From positions 186,001-250,000 of the forward strand of contig NZ_JACOFW010000002.1 of assembly GCF_014284305.1 (NCBI RefSeq): a stretch of 64,000 nt of DNA, in the 5' to 3' direction. The notes under the pieces were generated by a model. The model did no database searches. It saw only the letters and a program-made list of their open reading frames with translations, and was not told the DNA's origin. Made by a program: the position numbers and the translations under genes. Below are positions 1-9,062 of this stretch, one piece after another (position 1 is the stretch's first letter; each line of letters opens with the position of its first letter). Source of the stretch: Affinundibacterium seohonense (lineage in GTDB: Bacteria > Pseudomonadota > Gammaproteobacteria > Burkholderiales > Burkholderiaceae_D).

Positions 1-431
1 TTCATATTATTCAATCGATGATTGCAGTCGGTTCCGGCGGGCTCAGTGGTAAGGGGTGGCAAAAAGGGACGCAGTCTCATCTTGAATTTATTCCAGAGCA
101 TACGACCGATTTCATCTCCGCTGTGTATCTGGAAGAGTTTGGATTTTTAGGCGCGGCTTTTCTCGTGACGCTTTATTTTCTATTTGTGGTTCGCGGCCTG
201 ATGATTGCAGCGAATGCACCGACCTTATTTTCGCGTTTGATGGCAGGCGCTATCACCATGATTTTTTTCACTTATGCTTTTGTGAACATGGGAATGGTTG
301 TTGGTATCTTGCCTGTGGTTGGCGTGCCTCTGCCATTTATGAGTTTTGGTGGTACTGCCATGGTCACGTTGGGGATGGGCGCTGGCATTCTGATGAGCGT
401 ACAACATCATCGCAAGTTGATGAAATCTTAG
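1..431 (+). CDS. rodA: Rod-shape determining glycosyltransferase RodA, C-terminal part
   Basis: The window opens inside this gene: the frame is open leftwards to the edge, and only the last ~142 residues are present. RodA is the SEDS-family peptidoglycan glycosyltransferase of the elongasome, a polytopic inner-membrane protein acting on lipid II with a partner class B PBP. Visible are the SEDS loop with [10 protein letters not shown] and EHTTDFI, followed by three hydrophobic helices and the family-typical [10 protein letters not shown] near the end. The next gene, rlpA, starts 9 bases after the stop, which suggests one transcript; mrd/rodA-rlpA is a common pair in proteobacteria. FtsW is the alternative, but the rlpA neighbour and the loop sequence favour RodA. 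Confidence 0.93.
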   Translation, partial: HIIQSMIAVGSGGLSGKGWQKGTQSHLEFIPEHTTDFISAVYLEEFGFLGAAFLVTLYFLFVVRGLMIAANAPTLFSRLMAGAITMIFFTYAFVNMGMVVGILPVVGVPLPFMSFGGTAMVTLGMGAGILMSVQHHRKLMKS

Positions 432-440
432 AGGTCATCC

Positions 441-1577
441 ATGCAAAAAATCCAACCTAGCTTAGGCCATCTTAGTCTGCTTAGTTTGATCTTGGTCGTC
501 GCCTGTTCTAATCCACCCAAAGTGATTCCAGCGGCGAAAGAAGCGCCTGTCACAAGCAGCGTGGCGACCGCTACGACTGCTGCCAAAACCACCGCCAATA
601 AACCACCTCATCCAATATTGCCAAAAGCGAATTCGGGCAAAGGTGGTTACTACCTCGATGATGGTCCGGGCGACGACATCCCGGAGGGTTTGGAATCGAC
701 GGTTGATCCTATTCCCACGGTAGAGCCCTATTCAAGAACGGGCAATAAACCCTATAAAGTGTTCGGCAAAGAATACACACCGATCAATGACAGCACCACA
801 CCATTTAAGCAAAGAGGCGTTGCGAGTTGGTATGGCAAAAAATTTCATGGCAAACGTACTTCTTCGGGTGAGCCGTACGACATGTATAAGATCACGGCAG
901 CCCATCCTACCTTGCCGATTCCTTCGTATGCACGGGTCACCAACCTTAGCAATGGCAAGCAAATTATCGTTCGCATTAATGACCGCGGACCATTTCATTC
1001 CAGTCGCATCATGGATTTGTCGTACACTGCCGCCCTAAAACTCGCGTATTTGGGTAAGGGAAGTAGTGAGGTCGAATTGGAACGATTGCTGCCTGAGGAT
1101 ATCGCAAAGATGGCGGAAAATAGCCAGAATCAACTGGCGGTCAATACCGCTGTTGCGCCGAGTTCGACGGCGACAACGGGAAAAAATGAGAAAGATGGCA
1201 TTAGCTTAGAAACCATGATTGCTGCGCAAGAGCGCATAATTAAAACCGAGTTATCGGCTAAGGATAACAAGCCCATTGTGAGTGCCGAGGCCAATACAGC
1301 AACGTCAGCAACGTCAGCAACTAAGGGCAGTTTTTATTTGCAATTTGCCGCTTTTGCGATTCGAGCCAATGCTGAAGCCAGCCTGGCACATCTGCAACAG
1401 TTGCTAAAAAGCCGACAAAATCGCGGTGACATTGCGGCTGATATTAGCCTAGAAATTGTTCAACAAGGAAATCTGTATCGCTTACAAAGCGGGCCATACT
1501 TACAGCGTGATAAAGCGCTAGCCGCGGCGCAGGAATTCGCCGTTGGTAGCGCTAAACCGATCGTGATTCAGCGTTAA
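441..1577 (+). CDS. rlpA: Septal ring lytic transglycosylase RlpA (lipoprotein)
   Basis: 378-residue predicted outer-membrane lipoprotein: a hydrophobic leader ends in a lipobox VVAC with the acylated Cys at position 22. After a Pro/Ala/Thr-rich linker comes the double-psi beta-barrel domain (about residues 125-215) with the RlpA signature GVASWYGKKFHGKRTSSGEPYD (split here as GVASWYGKKFHG and RTSSGEPYD). The Glu, the His of TAAHPTLP and the Asp of RINDRGP match the catalytic set described for Pseudomonas RlpA. A C-terminal SPOR domain (about 296-378) would bind denuded glycan at the septum. A low-complexity region between the domains contains a short TSATSAT duplication. It cleaves glycan strands lacking stem peptides. 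Directly downstream of rodA. Confidence 0.94.
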   Translation: MQKIQPSLGHLSLLSLILVVACSNPPKVIPAAKEAPVTSSVATATTAAKTTANKPPHPILPKANSGKGGYYLDDGPGDDIPEGLESTVDPIPTVEPYSRTGNKPYKVFGKEYTPINDSTTPFKQRGVASWYGKKFHGKRTSSGEPYDMYKITAAHPTLPIPSYARVTNLSNGKQIIVRINDRGPFHSSRIMDLSYTAALKLAYLGKGSSEVELERLLPEDIAKMAENSQNQLAVNTAVAPSSTATTGKNEKDGISLETMIAAQERIIKTELSAKDNKPIVSAEANTATSATSATKGSFYLQFAAFAIRANAEASLAHLQQLLKSRQNRGDIAADISLEIVQQGNLYRLQSGPYLQRDKALAAAQEFAVGSAKPIVIQR

Positions 1578-1583
1578 TAACGC

Positions 1584-2495
1584 TTACTCTTCTTCTTGTT
1601 TCATAGCGAGTGCGATTTGATATAGAGCGTTTTTCTTTTGTCCAGTAATTTGTGCCGCTAAAGCCGCAGCCTGTTTGACCGATAATTCGGAAAGCAAAAT
1701 TGTCAGCACGCGTTTCGCTTCGAGCTCATCATCACTGCTATTGCTGCTGGCACCTTCAATGATAAGCACGTATTCGCCTTTTTCGCGATGACTATCTTGT
1801 GCCAGCCAAGTGGCAGCTTCTGATAATGTACAGCGATGAATCTCCTCAAATAATTTTGTTAATTCACGTGCAAAGATGATGCGACGATCTCCACCAAACG
1901 CGTTTAATAAAGCTTGTGTGGATTCTATAATTCGGTGCGGTGCTTCATAAAAAATCAGACTGGCGGGAACTTGCAGCAGGCCTTGTAAAACACTGTCGCG
2001 TTGACCCGCTTTGGCAGGCAAGAAGCCCACAAAGTAAAACTGATCATTCACTAAGCCGCTCGCAGATAAAGCGCTGATTGCTGCCGATGCGCCCGGCAGT
2101 GGTGACACCCGTAATCCAGCCGTGCGTACCGCATCAACGATAATGGCGCCCGGATCCGAAACTGCAGGTGTGCCGGCATCAGAAACCAGAGCGATCCGTT
2201 CGCCTGCTTGCAGACGGCTAATGATCTTTGCCGCGACTTCGTGTTCATTGTGTTGGTGCGCCGCGATTAATGGCTTGTGCAGGCCATAGCGCGTCAATAA
2301 TTGCGCGGTATTACGAGTGTCTTCACATGCCACTGCATCCACTAAATTGAGTAGGTGAAGCGCGCGTAGAGAAATGTCTGCGCTATTGCCGATGGGGGTT
2401 GCCACTATGTACAGGGTGGCGTTAGGATAGCTTTGCAGTTTAAGCGCCTCAAATAAAGCAGACGGATTAAAGGCGGTATCGTGATCTTGGCTCAT
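1584..2495 (-). CDS. rsmI: 16S rRNA (cytidine(1402)-2'-O)-methyltransferase RsmI
   Basis: SAM-dependent tetrapyrrole-methylase-fold enzyme that 2'-O-methylates C1402 of 16S rRNA. The N-terminal core shows LYIVATPIGNSADISLRAL, CEDTRNT and the SDAGTPAVSDPG motif, all diagnostic for RsmI. I take the ATG at 2495 (303 residues, starting MSQDHD); an in-frame TTG at 2510 would add five residues but overlaps the narrow divergent space. It diverges from yraN with under 50 bp between starts. The order rsmI / yraN / diaA / dolP is the same as in E. coli except that lpoA (yraM) is not between them. Confidence 0.95.
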   Translation of the reverse strand: MSQDHDTAFNPSALFEALKLQSYPNATLYIVATPIGNSADISLRALHLLNLVDAVACEDTRNTAQLLTRYGLHKPLIAAHQHNEHEVAAKIISRLQAGERIALVSDAGTPAVSDPGAIIVDAVRTAGLRVSPLPGASAAISALSASGLVNDQFYFVGFLPAKAGQRDSVLQGLLQVPASLIFYEAPHRIIESTQALLNAFGGDRRIIFARELTKLFEEIHRCTLSEAATWLAQDSHREKGEYVLIIEGASSNSSDDELEAKRVLTILLSELSVKQAAALAAQITGQKKNALYQIALAMKQEEE

Positions 2496-2542
2496 AGGGC
2501 TATTTTTCAATGTTGGTAAGGCACAGGTAAAGATTGTACGCT

Positions 2543-2929
2543 ATGGCAGAATCGAATTGGTTAGCGCGGCGATTAGCCGCCATTCGCACCAGCAAGCAAA
2601 GAGTGGGCGATGCGGCTGAGCAGCAGGCGATGTTGCACTTGCAGGCTGCTGGATTGCTATTGCTTGAGCGTAGTTTTTTATGCAAGGGGGGCGAAATCGA
2701 TTTAATCATGCGAGACGGCAAGCATTTGGTCTTTGTCGAAGTGCGCAAACGTAGTTCGCAGCAATTTGGTGGCGCTCTAGCCAGCATCACACCCGCGAAG
2801 CAAAAACGCATGATACATGCCGCCCAAGTTTACCTGCAAAACCTTAAATCATTGCCGCCTTGCCGTTTTGATGTGGTGGCGATACAAGGGGAGGAACTCA
2901 TCTGGTTAAAGAATGTTATCTCTGGCTGA
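2543..2929 (+). CDS. YraN family (UPF0102) nuclease-fold protein
   Basis: 128 residues from the ATG at 2543; an in-frame TTG nine bases earlier is less likely. The protein has the UPF0102 pattern: an N-terminal helix with GDAAEQQAMLHLQAAG, then KGGEIDLIMRDG, FVEVRKR and a helix ending PCRFDVVAI. GEIDLI and VEVR(K) correspond to the PD-(D/E)XK-like active site of the Holliday-junction-resolvase fold, but the biochemical role of the family is not settled. Diverges from rsmI; diaA follows 133 bp later. Confidence 0.88.
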   Translation: MAESNWLARRLAAIRTSKQRVGDAAEQQAMLHLQAAGLLLLERSFLCKGGEIDLIMRDGKHLVFVEVRKRSSQQFGGALASITPAKQKRMIHAAQVYLQNLKSLPPCRFDVVAIQGEELIWLKNVISG

Positions 2930-3062
2930 GGTAACATGAGGCGCTTTTACTTTTAATTTACGTCGATAGGCTGGCATTTATCTCGATGACGGTAATAAAA
3001 ACATTCTTTTACCTGCAAACTAGGTATCCACTTGAACAGCTCTAACCTATAATCGCCCCACT

Positions 3063-3659
3063 ATGAAAAATTCACGGATCCTTTCGCACTTTCAGGAAAG
3101 TGCAGAACTGAAAATGATCTCGGCTGAGTTATTAGCCGAACCCATTGAGCAGGCGATAGAACTGATGTTCACGGCTTTATCCAATGGTAACAAGATTCTT
3201 GCTTGTGGTAATGGCGGCTCAGCTGCGGATTGCCAGCATTTTGCAGCCGAATTGGTAGGCCGATTTGAACGCGAGCGCTTGCCTCTGCCTGCATTGGCTT
3301 TGACGACTGACACCTCGATCATGACAGCGATCGCCAACGATTATAGTTTTCAAGAAGTGTTTTCCAAGCAAGTACAAGCCTTTGGGCAGGCGGGTGACAT
3401 TTTGTTGGCCATCACGACGTCTGGAAATTCACAAGGCATTTTGAATGCGGTCGATGCCGCCTTAGAACGCGATATGCGAGTGATCGCTTTAACCGGTAAA
3501 GGCGGTGGTGAGATGCGCAATAAGCTGACAGATGCTGATGTGCATATTTGCGTGCCGCATGATAGAACGGCACGGATACAAGAAGTACATTTATTAACCA
3601 TACATTGCATGTGTGACGGCATTGATGCCGCTTTATTTGGAGGTGATACGGATGAATAA
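3063..3659 (+). CDS. diaA: SIS-domain protein DiaA (GmhA-like)
   Basis: 198-residue SIS protein with [21 protein letters not shown] and the sugar-phosphate loop [11 protein letters not shown]. It resembles both sedoheptulose-7-phosphate isomerase GmhA and DiaA, the tetramer that helps DnaA assemble at the origin. The position between yraN and a BON-domain lipoprotein is the E. coli diaA locus, which is why I prefer DiaA; a GmhA role cannot be excluded from sequence alone. Its last 8 bases overlap the start of dolP. A TATAAT lies only 9 bases before the ATG with no well-spaced -35, so the promoter is unclear. Confidence 0.85.
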   Translation: MKNSRILSHFQESAELKMISAELLAEPIEQAIELMFTALSNGNKILACGNGGSAADCQHFAAELVGRFERERLPLPALALTTDTSIMTAIANDYSFQEVFSKQVQAFGQAGDILLAITTSGNSQGILNAVDAALERDMRVIALTGKGGGEMRNKLTDADVHICVPHDRTARIQEVHLLTIHCMCDGIDAALFGGDTDE

Positions 3660-4323
3660 GCCTTTTTGGAATCCGCTGGTAAAACGTTTGGCACGCCCTT
3701 TGTTGGTGGCGAGTTTGTCATGCGCAGCTGTCGTTAGTTTGCAAGGCTGTGTTGCGGTGGTTGTGGGTGGTGCCGTGATGGGAACTTTGGCTGCGACAGA
3801 TCGACGTACTTTTGGTGCGCAGACTGAGGATAAGGCGATCATCTTAAAAGGCGAAATCGCGATTAAACGTGTTTTAGGTGACGCTGCCCACGTGAATGTG
3901 AATAGCTTCAATCGCTTAGCTTTGTTGACGGGTGAAGTCGCTGATGAGCAAGCGCGTTTGGCTGCGGAAAAAGAAGTGAAAGCGATTCAAGGCGTGTTAG
4001 CAGTGCAAAATGAGATTTTGGTCGCTGGTCTATCGAATTTCTCCTCACGTTCCTCTGATGCTTTAATCACGACTAAGGTTATAGCTTCTTTGGTTGATAC
4101 TAAAGATTTATACAGTAGCGCCTTTAAAGTTGTGACCGAAGCTAGCACGGTGTTTTTGATGGGACGTGTTACGCATCGTGAAGGCGACTTGGCCGCTAGA
4201 GTGGCTGCAGGTGTGAATGGTGTGCGCAAGGTGGTTAAAGTGTTTGAGTACATCACTGAAGATGAATTAAAGACGTTGCAAGCGACCTCAGGCAAAGTCG
4301 ATTTGAATGAATCAGCGAAGTAA
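3652..4323 (+). CDS. dolP: BON-domain outer-membrane lipoprotein DolP (YraP)
   Basis: 223 residues from the ATG at 3652, chosen because GGAGGTGA sits just upstream inside the diaA tail; the two genes overlap by 8 bases, pointing to translational coupling. The leader ends in LQGC, a lipobox. Two consecutive BON domains follow (about residues 60-130 and 140-210), as in E. coli DolP, which binds anionic phospholipids at division sites and supports outer-membrane integrity. [15 protein letters not shown] after the leader is characteristic of the family. Confidence 0.9.
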   Translation: MNKPFWNPLVKRLARPLLVASLSCAAVVSLQGCVAVVVGGAVMGTLAATDRRTFGAQTEDKAIILKGEIAIKRVLGDAAHVNVNSFNRLALLTGEVADEQARLAAEKEVKAIQGVLAVQNEILVAGLSNFSSRSSDALITTKVIASLVDTKDLYSSAFKVVTEASTVFLMGRVTHREGDLAARVAAGVNGVRKVVKVFEYITEDELKTLQATSGKVDLNESAK

Positions 4324-4387
4324 CTAGGGTAGAAAATTTTAATAAGGCTGCATTGAATAATGTGGCCTTTTTCTTAGGAGAATTAGA

Positions 4388-4975
4388 ATGGGAACCATTA
4401 TTTTCTTGGTGATTGTTGGTGGATTAATTTTTTGGGTGATCAGTACCTACAATAATTTGGTCAGCTTTCGTAATCGTTTCAAAAATGGTTTTGCACAAAT
4501 TGATGTGCAGCTAAAGCGTCGTTACGACTTGATTCCGAATTTGGTCGAGGTCGCAAAAGGCTACATGAAGCATGAGCGTGAAACCTTGGAAGCCGTGATA
4601 GCCGCACGTAACCAGGCAGTCACAGCGAATGCCAAAGTTGCGGTTGATCCTGCGAATGCAGCCGCGGTGCATCAACTGTCGAACGCCGAAGGCGCATTGG
4701 CATCGTCTTTAGGCAAAATGTTTGCCTTGTCGGAAGCCTATCCTGATCTCAAAGCCAATGAAAACATGTTGCAGTTGACGGAAGAATTGACCAGCACTGA
4801 AAACAAAATTTCCTTCGCGCGTCAGGCGTATAACGACAGTGTGATGCAGTACAACACGGCCTGTGAGCAATTCCCCGGCAATATTTTTGCTGGCATGTTT
4901 GGTTTTAAAGTCGCTGAGTTGCTTGAGTCGACCGAGGCACCGGAAGAGCGTAAGGCTGTGAAAGTGTCTTTCTAA
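4388..4975 (+). CDS. lemA: LemA family protein
   Basis: 195 residues with one N-terminal membrane helix, the conserved YNNLVSFRNRFKNGFAQIDVQ (seen here from residue 21; quoted core NRFKNGFAQIDVQLKRR) and a long helical domain with RYDLIPNLVEVAKGYMKHE and the AYPDLKANENML signature. LemA proteins are inner-membrane anchored with a helical periplasmic domain; their molecular role is poorly known. An AGGAG stands 6-7 bases before the ATG. The M48 protease gene starts 22 bases downstream, a LemA-M48 pairing seen in many bacteria. Confidence 0.92.
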   Translation: MGTIIFLVIVGGLIFWVISTYNNLVSFRNRFKNGFAQIDVQLKRRYDLIPNLVEVAKGYMKHERETLEAVIAARNQAVTANAKVAVDPANAAAVHQLSNAEGALASSLGKMFALSEAYPDLKANENMLQLTEELTSTENKISFARQAYNDSVMQYNTACEQFPGNIFAGMFGFKVAELLESTEAPEERKAVKVSF

Positions 4976-4997
4976 AGTTTGCCGGTATTTTGTCGCA

Positions 4998-6989
4998 ATG
5001 AATTTCTTTGAACATCAAGCGCAAGCCCATAGAGAGAGTAAGAAATTGTTATTCCTATTTGGGCTCGCGGTGATTGCGATCGTGCTGGCCGTCAATGGCA
5101 CGCTGGCTGTGCTATGGATTTGGATGAAGGGGCAGTACGGTAGCGGCTTATATACGTTTCCACGCTGGTTTTTCGCCACCAACACTGCCGTCACCTTGTT
5201 GTTTATCATCGGCGGTACTTTGTTTGAAATGGCGCGTTTGCAAGAGGGCGGAGATGCGGTGGCGCGGATGGCTGGAGGTAGGTTGGTGATGCCAGATTCA
5301 CGTGAACCGCAAGAGCGACGCTTGTTGAACATTGTTGAGGAAATGGCGCTCGCATCGGGAATTGCCTGCCCTCGTGTGTATGTGATGGATGATGAGGATG
5401 CGATCAATGCGTTTGCCGCAGGCTATCATCAGAATGAAGCTGTCGTCGCGGTCACGCGCGGCACCTTGGCGCGTTTGAGTCGAGATGAGTTGCAAGGTGT
5501 GATCGGACATGAATTCAGTCACATCCTCAACGGCGATATGCGTATGAATGTGAAGCTGATCGGCGTTCTGTTTGGGATACAGATGTTGGCTGGATTTGGA
5601 CAGCACATGATGGAGTGGGGGGCTCGGTTTGGCGGCGGACGTAGTCGTGATGAAAAAGGACCATCGATACAATTAGTCTTATTTGTTTTTGGTGCGGCTT
5701 TGTTTGTAATCGGCTATATCGGTATATTTTTTGGGCGTTTAATTAAATCGGCAGTGTCGCGCCAGCGCGAATTTTTAGCTGACGCCAGTGCCGTGCAATT
5801 CACCCGTAATCCCGATGGTATTGGCGGCGCCTTACGCAAGATAGGTGGGCTGACACGTGACAATCAATGTGGCTCTCGGATTAATCATCATAATGCGGAG
5901 CAGTTATCTCACATGTTCCTAGGCGCGGCGCGTCCTAATTTGTTGTCTGGTCTATTCGCCACCCATCCACCAATAGAAACACGTTTACAGCGCTTGTATG
6001 GACGCAGCGTCACTTATCTGGATGCCAGTGAAATCGTAGAAGACAGCTTCGCGAATCCCGCTTCTGCAATGGGTTTTGCTGCAGGTGGCATTGATTCTGG
6101 AGCGAATACGAATCCCAGTAATTTGCCTTCACCCTTGCAGCTGTCACCGTTAGGTTTTCATCCTGAATTTGGCTATCGAGCACCAGAGCAAGCTGCGATA
6201 GTGGCTGATAATTCTCAGCCTGCACCTAGCGTAAAAATTCCTACTGAGGTCGTGCAAGCCGCACGCAATCCGCAAGCGGCCAGCGCCTTGGTCTTCGCAC
6301 TCTTATTAGATCGCAACGATAAGGCCAGCTACCAAATGCAAATCGACATCTTGCGACAAGCGGTGGCGCAGCAATGTGCATTAGCGACGCTCTTGCATGA
6401 AGCAGTGGAAACGATGTCCGCGAGTATGCGTTTGCCTGTGCTGGATTTAGCCATGCCTGCACTCAAATTATTGAGCCCCGAGCAACGTCAACAGCTATTA
6501 GGAATCGCAGCAAGATTGATCGCCGCGGATCAAATCGTCACGCAGTCAGAATTTGTTTTACAAACGCTATTGCAACGCCGGCTCAGTCCCCTGGCAGGAC
6601 GAGAAGTTGGCGTCAGATACCAAGATTTAACGCCATTGAAAGCGGAAACTGGCTTGTTAGTATCCTTGATGGCGACGACCGAATTCGAAAAGGACGCGGC
6701 ATTACAGGCGTACTTGCGATCCGTTAAAAGCATGCCAGATTTGGGTTTGACCCAAGAGCAGTTCGTCTCACGTGAAGCATTAGATTTTTTTGAGGTGAAA
6801 CAAGCTTTGGATCGCTTCCAACAACTCGCACCATTGGCAAAACCGTTTGTAATTCGTCTGATGCTGAAAGCTGGTGGCGAACAATTAAGCAGTGAGGGTG
6901 CTGATCTACTGCGCAGCATATGTGCTGCACTCGATGCGCCAGTGCCAGAAGTCGTCAGTGCCAGTTATGCGTCGATACCGGCACTGTGA
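4998..6989 (+). CDS. Long M48 family membrane metalloprotease
   Basis: 663 residues. Two N-terminal membrane helices, a zinc-protease core with H171-E172-F-S-H175 and the third zinc ligand E258 in QREFLADASAVQ, and two further membrane helices around residues 185-250 between them. This is the HtpX-like (M48B) arrangement, yet HtpX is only ~290 residues: here a ~350-residue extension follows the core. The extension begins with a Pro/Ala/Ser-rich linker (about 350-420) and then an all-alpha region I do not recognise, possibly a TerB-like or helical-repeat domain. Probably co-transcribed with lemA. Likely role: inner-membrane protein quality control. Confidence 0.88.
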   Translation: MNFFEHQAQAHRESKKLLFLFGLAVIAIVLAVNGTLAVLWIWMKGQYGSGLYTFPRWFFATNTAVTLLFIIGGTLFEMARLQEGGDAVARMAGGRLVMPDSREPQERRLLNIVEEMALASGIACPRVYVMDDEDAINAFAAGYHQNEAVVAVTRGTLARLSRDELQGVIGHEFSHILNGDMRMNVKLIGVLFGIQMLAGFGQHMMEWGARFGGGRSRDEKGPSIQLVLFVFGAALFVIGYIGIFFGRLIKSAVSRQREFLADASAVQFTRNPDGIGGALRKIGGLTRDNQCGSRINHHNAEQLSHMFLGAARPNLLSGLFATHPPIETRLQRLYGRSVTYLDASEIVEDSFANPASAMGFAAGGIDSGANTNPSNLPSPLQLSPLGFHPEFGYRAPEQAAIVADNSQPAPSVKIPTEVVQAARNPQAASALVFALLLDRNDKASYQMQIDILRQAVAQQCALATLLHEAVETMSASMRLPVLDLAMPALKLLSPEQRQQLLGIAARLIAADQIVTQSEFVLQTLLQRRLSPLAGREVGVRYQDLTPLKAETGLLVSLMATTEFEKDAALQAYLRSVKSMPDLGLTQEQFVSREALDFFEVKQALDRFQQLAPLAKPFVIRLMLKAGGEQLSSEGADLLRSICAALDAPVPEVVSASYASIPAL

Positions 6990-7005
6990 GCTTAGTGTGG
7001 GCCGA

Positions 7006-7431
7006 TTATGCGCGACCGACAATCGCCGCAGTCGCCATTAATTCTTCGATCAAAGCCAGTGACATCTTGCCCGACATACGATGCGGGTTGAGTTCAGGCA
7101 AAGCAGAGTATTTCAATAAAATTGATGGATTGATTTTGCCTAAATTCGCTTGTCCCATGGTCCAACCAGAGTAGCGGCGTTGGCTGATTTCTTCGTAGTC
7201 GAGCAATATCACATCGGTGTGACGAGGATCGCGCAAGATATGCGAGTACAAAGTGTTGATGGCCTCGCGCCCCCCCTCTAATACTTGCATAAAGACCTGA
7301 TCGCTGTGGCAAAGTATGCCGGTGATCCCGTGTTGTGGATTGTGATCACGCGATTGTTGCGTAATGCTTTGTACGATTTCACTCAAGTTGCCATTGACAG
7401 CGCGGCTGGCATATAAAAGACGAACTAACAT
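7006..7431 (-). CDS. BLUF-domain blue-light photoreceptor
   Basis: 141-residue stand-alone BLUF protein (FAD-binding blue-light sensor). Relative to AppA the flavin-pocket residues line up at exactly the right spacing: Tyr7 (AppA Y21), Asn31 (N45), Gln49 (Q63), Trp90 (W104) and Met92 (M106), so light sensing should be intact. The domain fills residues 1-95; the remaining ~45 residues are helical and carry no recognisable output domain, so it presumably signals by protein contact. It is the last gene of a minus-strand series after folE (37-bp gap), which in turn follows an ECF sigma/anti-sigma pair. Confidence 0.92.
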   Translation of the reverse strand: MLVRLLYASRAVNGNLSEIVQSITQQSRDHNPQHGITGILCHSDQVFMQVLEGGREAINTLYSHILRDPRHTDVILLDYEEISQRRYSGWTMGQANLGKINPSILLKYSALPELNPHRMSGKMSLALIEELMATAAIVGRA

Positions 7432-7468
7432 ACGGTATTCCTCCTCACGGTTGGTATTCTTGCAGGAT

Positions 7469-8173
7469 TTACTTCTTAATCAGCGATAAAAATTCACGGC
7501 GCAAGTTGGGATCTTTTAAGAAGGAGCCATGCATCACGCTATTGATCATTTTCGAATCCATATCTTTGACACCGCGCCAATGCATACAAAAGTGATCGGC
7601 TTCCATCACCACTGCCAAACCATCGGGCTGCATTTTTTCTTGTAAAGCGTCGGCTAATTGCACCACGGCTTCTTCTTGAATTTGTGGGCGGCTCATAATC
7701 CAATCCGCGATGCGTGCGTATTTTGATAAGCCGATCAGGTTGGAATGTTCGTTCGGCATCACGCCTATCCAGACTTTGCCGATGATAGGGCAAAGGTGAT
7801 GCGAACAGGCTGAGCGTACGGTAATCGGACCGATGATCATCAGCTCGTTCAAGTGCGAGGCATTCGGAAACTCTGTCACTGGCGGCATCGGTAAATAGCG
7901 GCCTTTGAAAATCTCATTCAAATACATCTTGGCGACGCGTCGTCCAGTATCCAAGGTGTTGTGATCGCTGGCGGTGTCGATCACCAAGCTTTCCAATACA
8001 CTTCGCAATTTGCCTTCGACTTCAGTCAATAATTGGTCTAACTCACCAGGTTCGATAAAGTCGGCAATATTGTCATTGGCGTGATAACGCACTTTGGCGT
8101 TGACAATGCGCTCGCGTATGCGTTGTGAGACGGGAATGGCGGGGATTGCTTGATAATTAGAATCGGTCGGCAT
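7469..8173 (-). CDS. folE: GTP cyclohydrolase I FolE
   Basis: 234 residues from the ATG at 8173 (an in-frame start 14 codons earlier is less typical). Converts GTP to 7,8-dihydroneopterin triphosphate, the first step of folate/tetrahydropterin synthesis. Zinc and catalytic signatures are present: SACSHHLCP with the Cys/His ligands, and DHFCMHWRGVKD with the second Cys ligand; GLSKYARIADW is the family helix. Most bacteria have a biosynthetic folE elsewhere, and this copy between an ECF sigma locus and a blue-light receptor may be a second, regulated enzyme: pterins and folates serve as antenna chromophores of photolyases and cryptochromes, and light-induced folE paralogues are known in other proteobacteria. 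Confidence 0.95.
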   Translation of the reverse strand: MPTDSNYQAIPAIPVSQRIRERIVNAKVRYHANDNIADFIEPGELDQLLTEVEGKLRSVLESLVIDTASDHNTLDTGRRVAKMYLNEIFKGRYLPMPPVTEFPNASHLNELMIIGPITVRSACSHHLCPIIGKVWIGVMPNEHSNLIGLSKYARIADWIMSRPQIQEEAVVQLADALQEKMQPDGLAVVMEADHFCMHWRGVKDMDSKMINSVMHGSFLKDPNLRREFLSLIKK

Positions 8174-8268
8174 TATGTATCCAATCGGCGTAGGCGCCAA
8201 AATGCAAGAAGTCACTATGGTAACTGAAACGCTCGCCTTGTGTTTTTTGCGCCGTTATTTTTAACGGT

Positions 8269-8469
8269 TCAATCTTGATCTGAGGACTTTCCTGCCGCCA
8301 TTTGTTTCATTGCACTTCGTATGGTGCGCATTTGCGTACCAAAATTACTACAAGAGCGACACATGCTTAAATGTATTTTAAGTTGTGCACGCTCAGTCAG
8401 ACTGAGTTGTCGATCTAAATCCTCAGAGAGTTTTTGGTGTGCTTGTTTGCAGGTATAAAGAAATAACAT
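8269..8469 (-). CDS. Zinc-finger (ZAS) anti-sigma factor, short
   Basis: 66 residues from the ATG at 8469, 8 bases after the sigma factor stop. It has the zf-HC2/ZAS pattern: Cys in TCKQAHQKLSEDLDRQLS, then HLSMCRSC (HxxxCxxC), which binds zinc and the sigma factor. There is no membrane helix, so this is a soluble anti-sigma factor of the sort that releases its sigma factor in response to oxidants. A longer in-frame reading upstream lies inside the sigma gene and is rejected. Confidence 0.85.
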   Translation of the reverse strand: MLFLYTCKQAHQKLSEDLDRQLSLTERAQLKIHLSMCRSCSNFGTQMRTIRSAMKQMAAGKSSDQD

Positions 8470-8477
8470 AAAGAACT

Positions 8478-9062
8478 CTATTTTTTCGTGGTTGTATGAG
8501 CGAACCAATTCAGTTCTAAGCACTCGCGCAGACGCAATCGTGCTCGATACAAGAGAACCCAAAGATTAGACGTGCTCACACTTAATTCCTTACAAATTTC
8601 TTCGGTCGATAATTCCAACCATTCGCGCATCATGAATACCCGTGCGGTTTGTGCGGGCAATTTTTCCAGACAAATTTCTAAAGTCTTGAAAAAGTCTTGT
8701 TGCTGCAAGCTTGCTTCAGGAGCACCCCAAGCACTGGCGACCTCGACGGTATGCCCATTGGCTTCAAATAAATGATCGACAATATCATCGTCAGATTGGT
8801 CTTCGCCGGCAAAATCGGCTAATTGCGCTTCACGATTACCTGCTCTGAGAAAATCAATAATCTTGAATTTCAAAATGCCAATGACGTAAGTGCGCAGACT
8901 AGACTTGCCACTGAAGCTATCGGGTTTTTCGAGCACGGCCAGCAAGGTTTCCTGCACTGCATCTTCAGCATGTACAGCATTTCTCAGCTGCAGCATGGCA
9001 AAACGCTGAAGGGCTGGGCGCATCACTTCTAATTGTTGATGTAATTCCGCAATGTGGGACAT
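8478..9062 (-). CDS. ECF-type RNA polymerase sigma factor
   Basis: 194 residues from the ATG at 9062 (13 codons inside a longer open frame; an AGGT lies about 12 bases upstream). Region 2 is AEDAVQETLLAVLEKPDSF plus SLRTYVIGILKFKIIDFLR; region 4 has LPAQTARVFMMREWLELS and the helix-turn-helix TEEICKELSVSTSNLWVLLYRAR. It belongs with ECF sigma factors paired with a soluble ZAS anti-sigma factor, which is the next gene. The pair is followed in the same orientation by folE and a BLUF protein. The signal and regulon are not visible from sequence. Confidence 0.92.
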   Translation of the reverse strand: MSHIAELHQQLEVMRPALQRFAMLQLRNAVHAEDAVQETLLAVLEKPDSFSGKSSLRTYVIGILKFKIIDFLRAGNREAQLADFAGEDQSDDDIVDHLFEANGHTVEVASAWGAPEASLQQQDFFKTLEICLEKLPAQTARVFMMREWLELSTEEICKELSVSTSNLWVLLYRARLRLRECLELNWFAHTTTKK

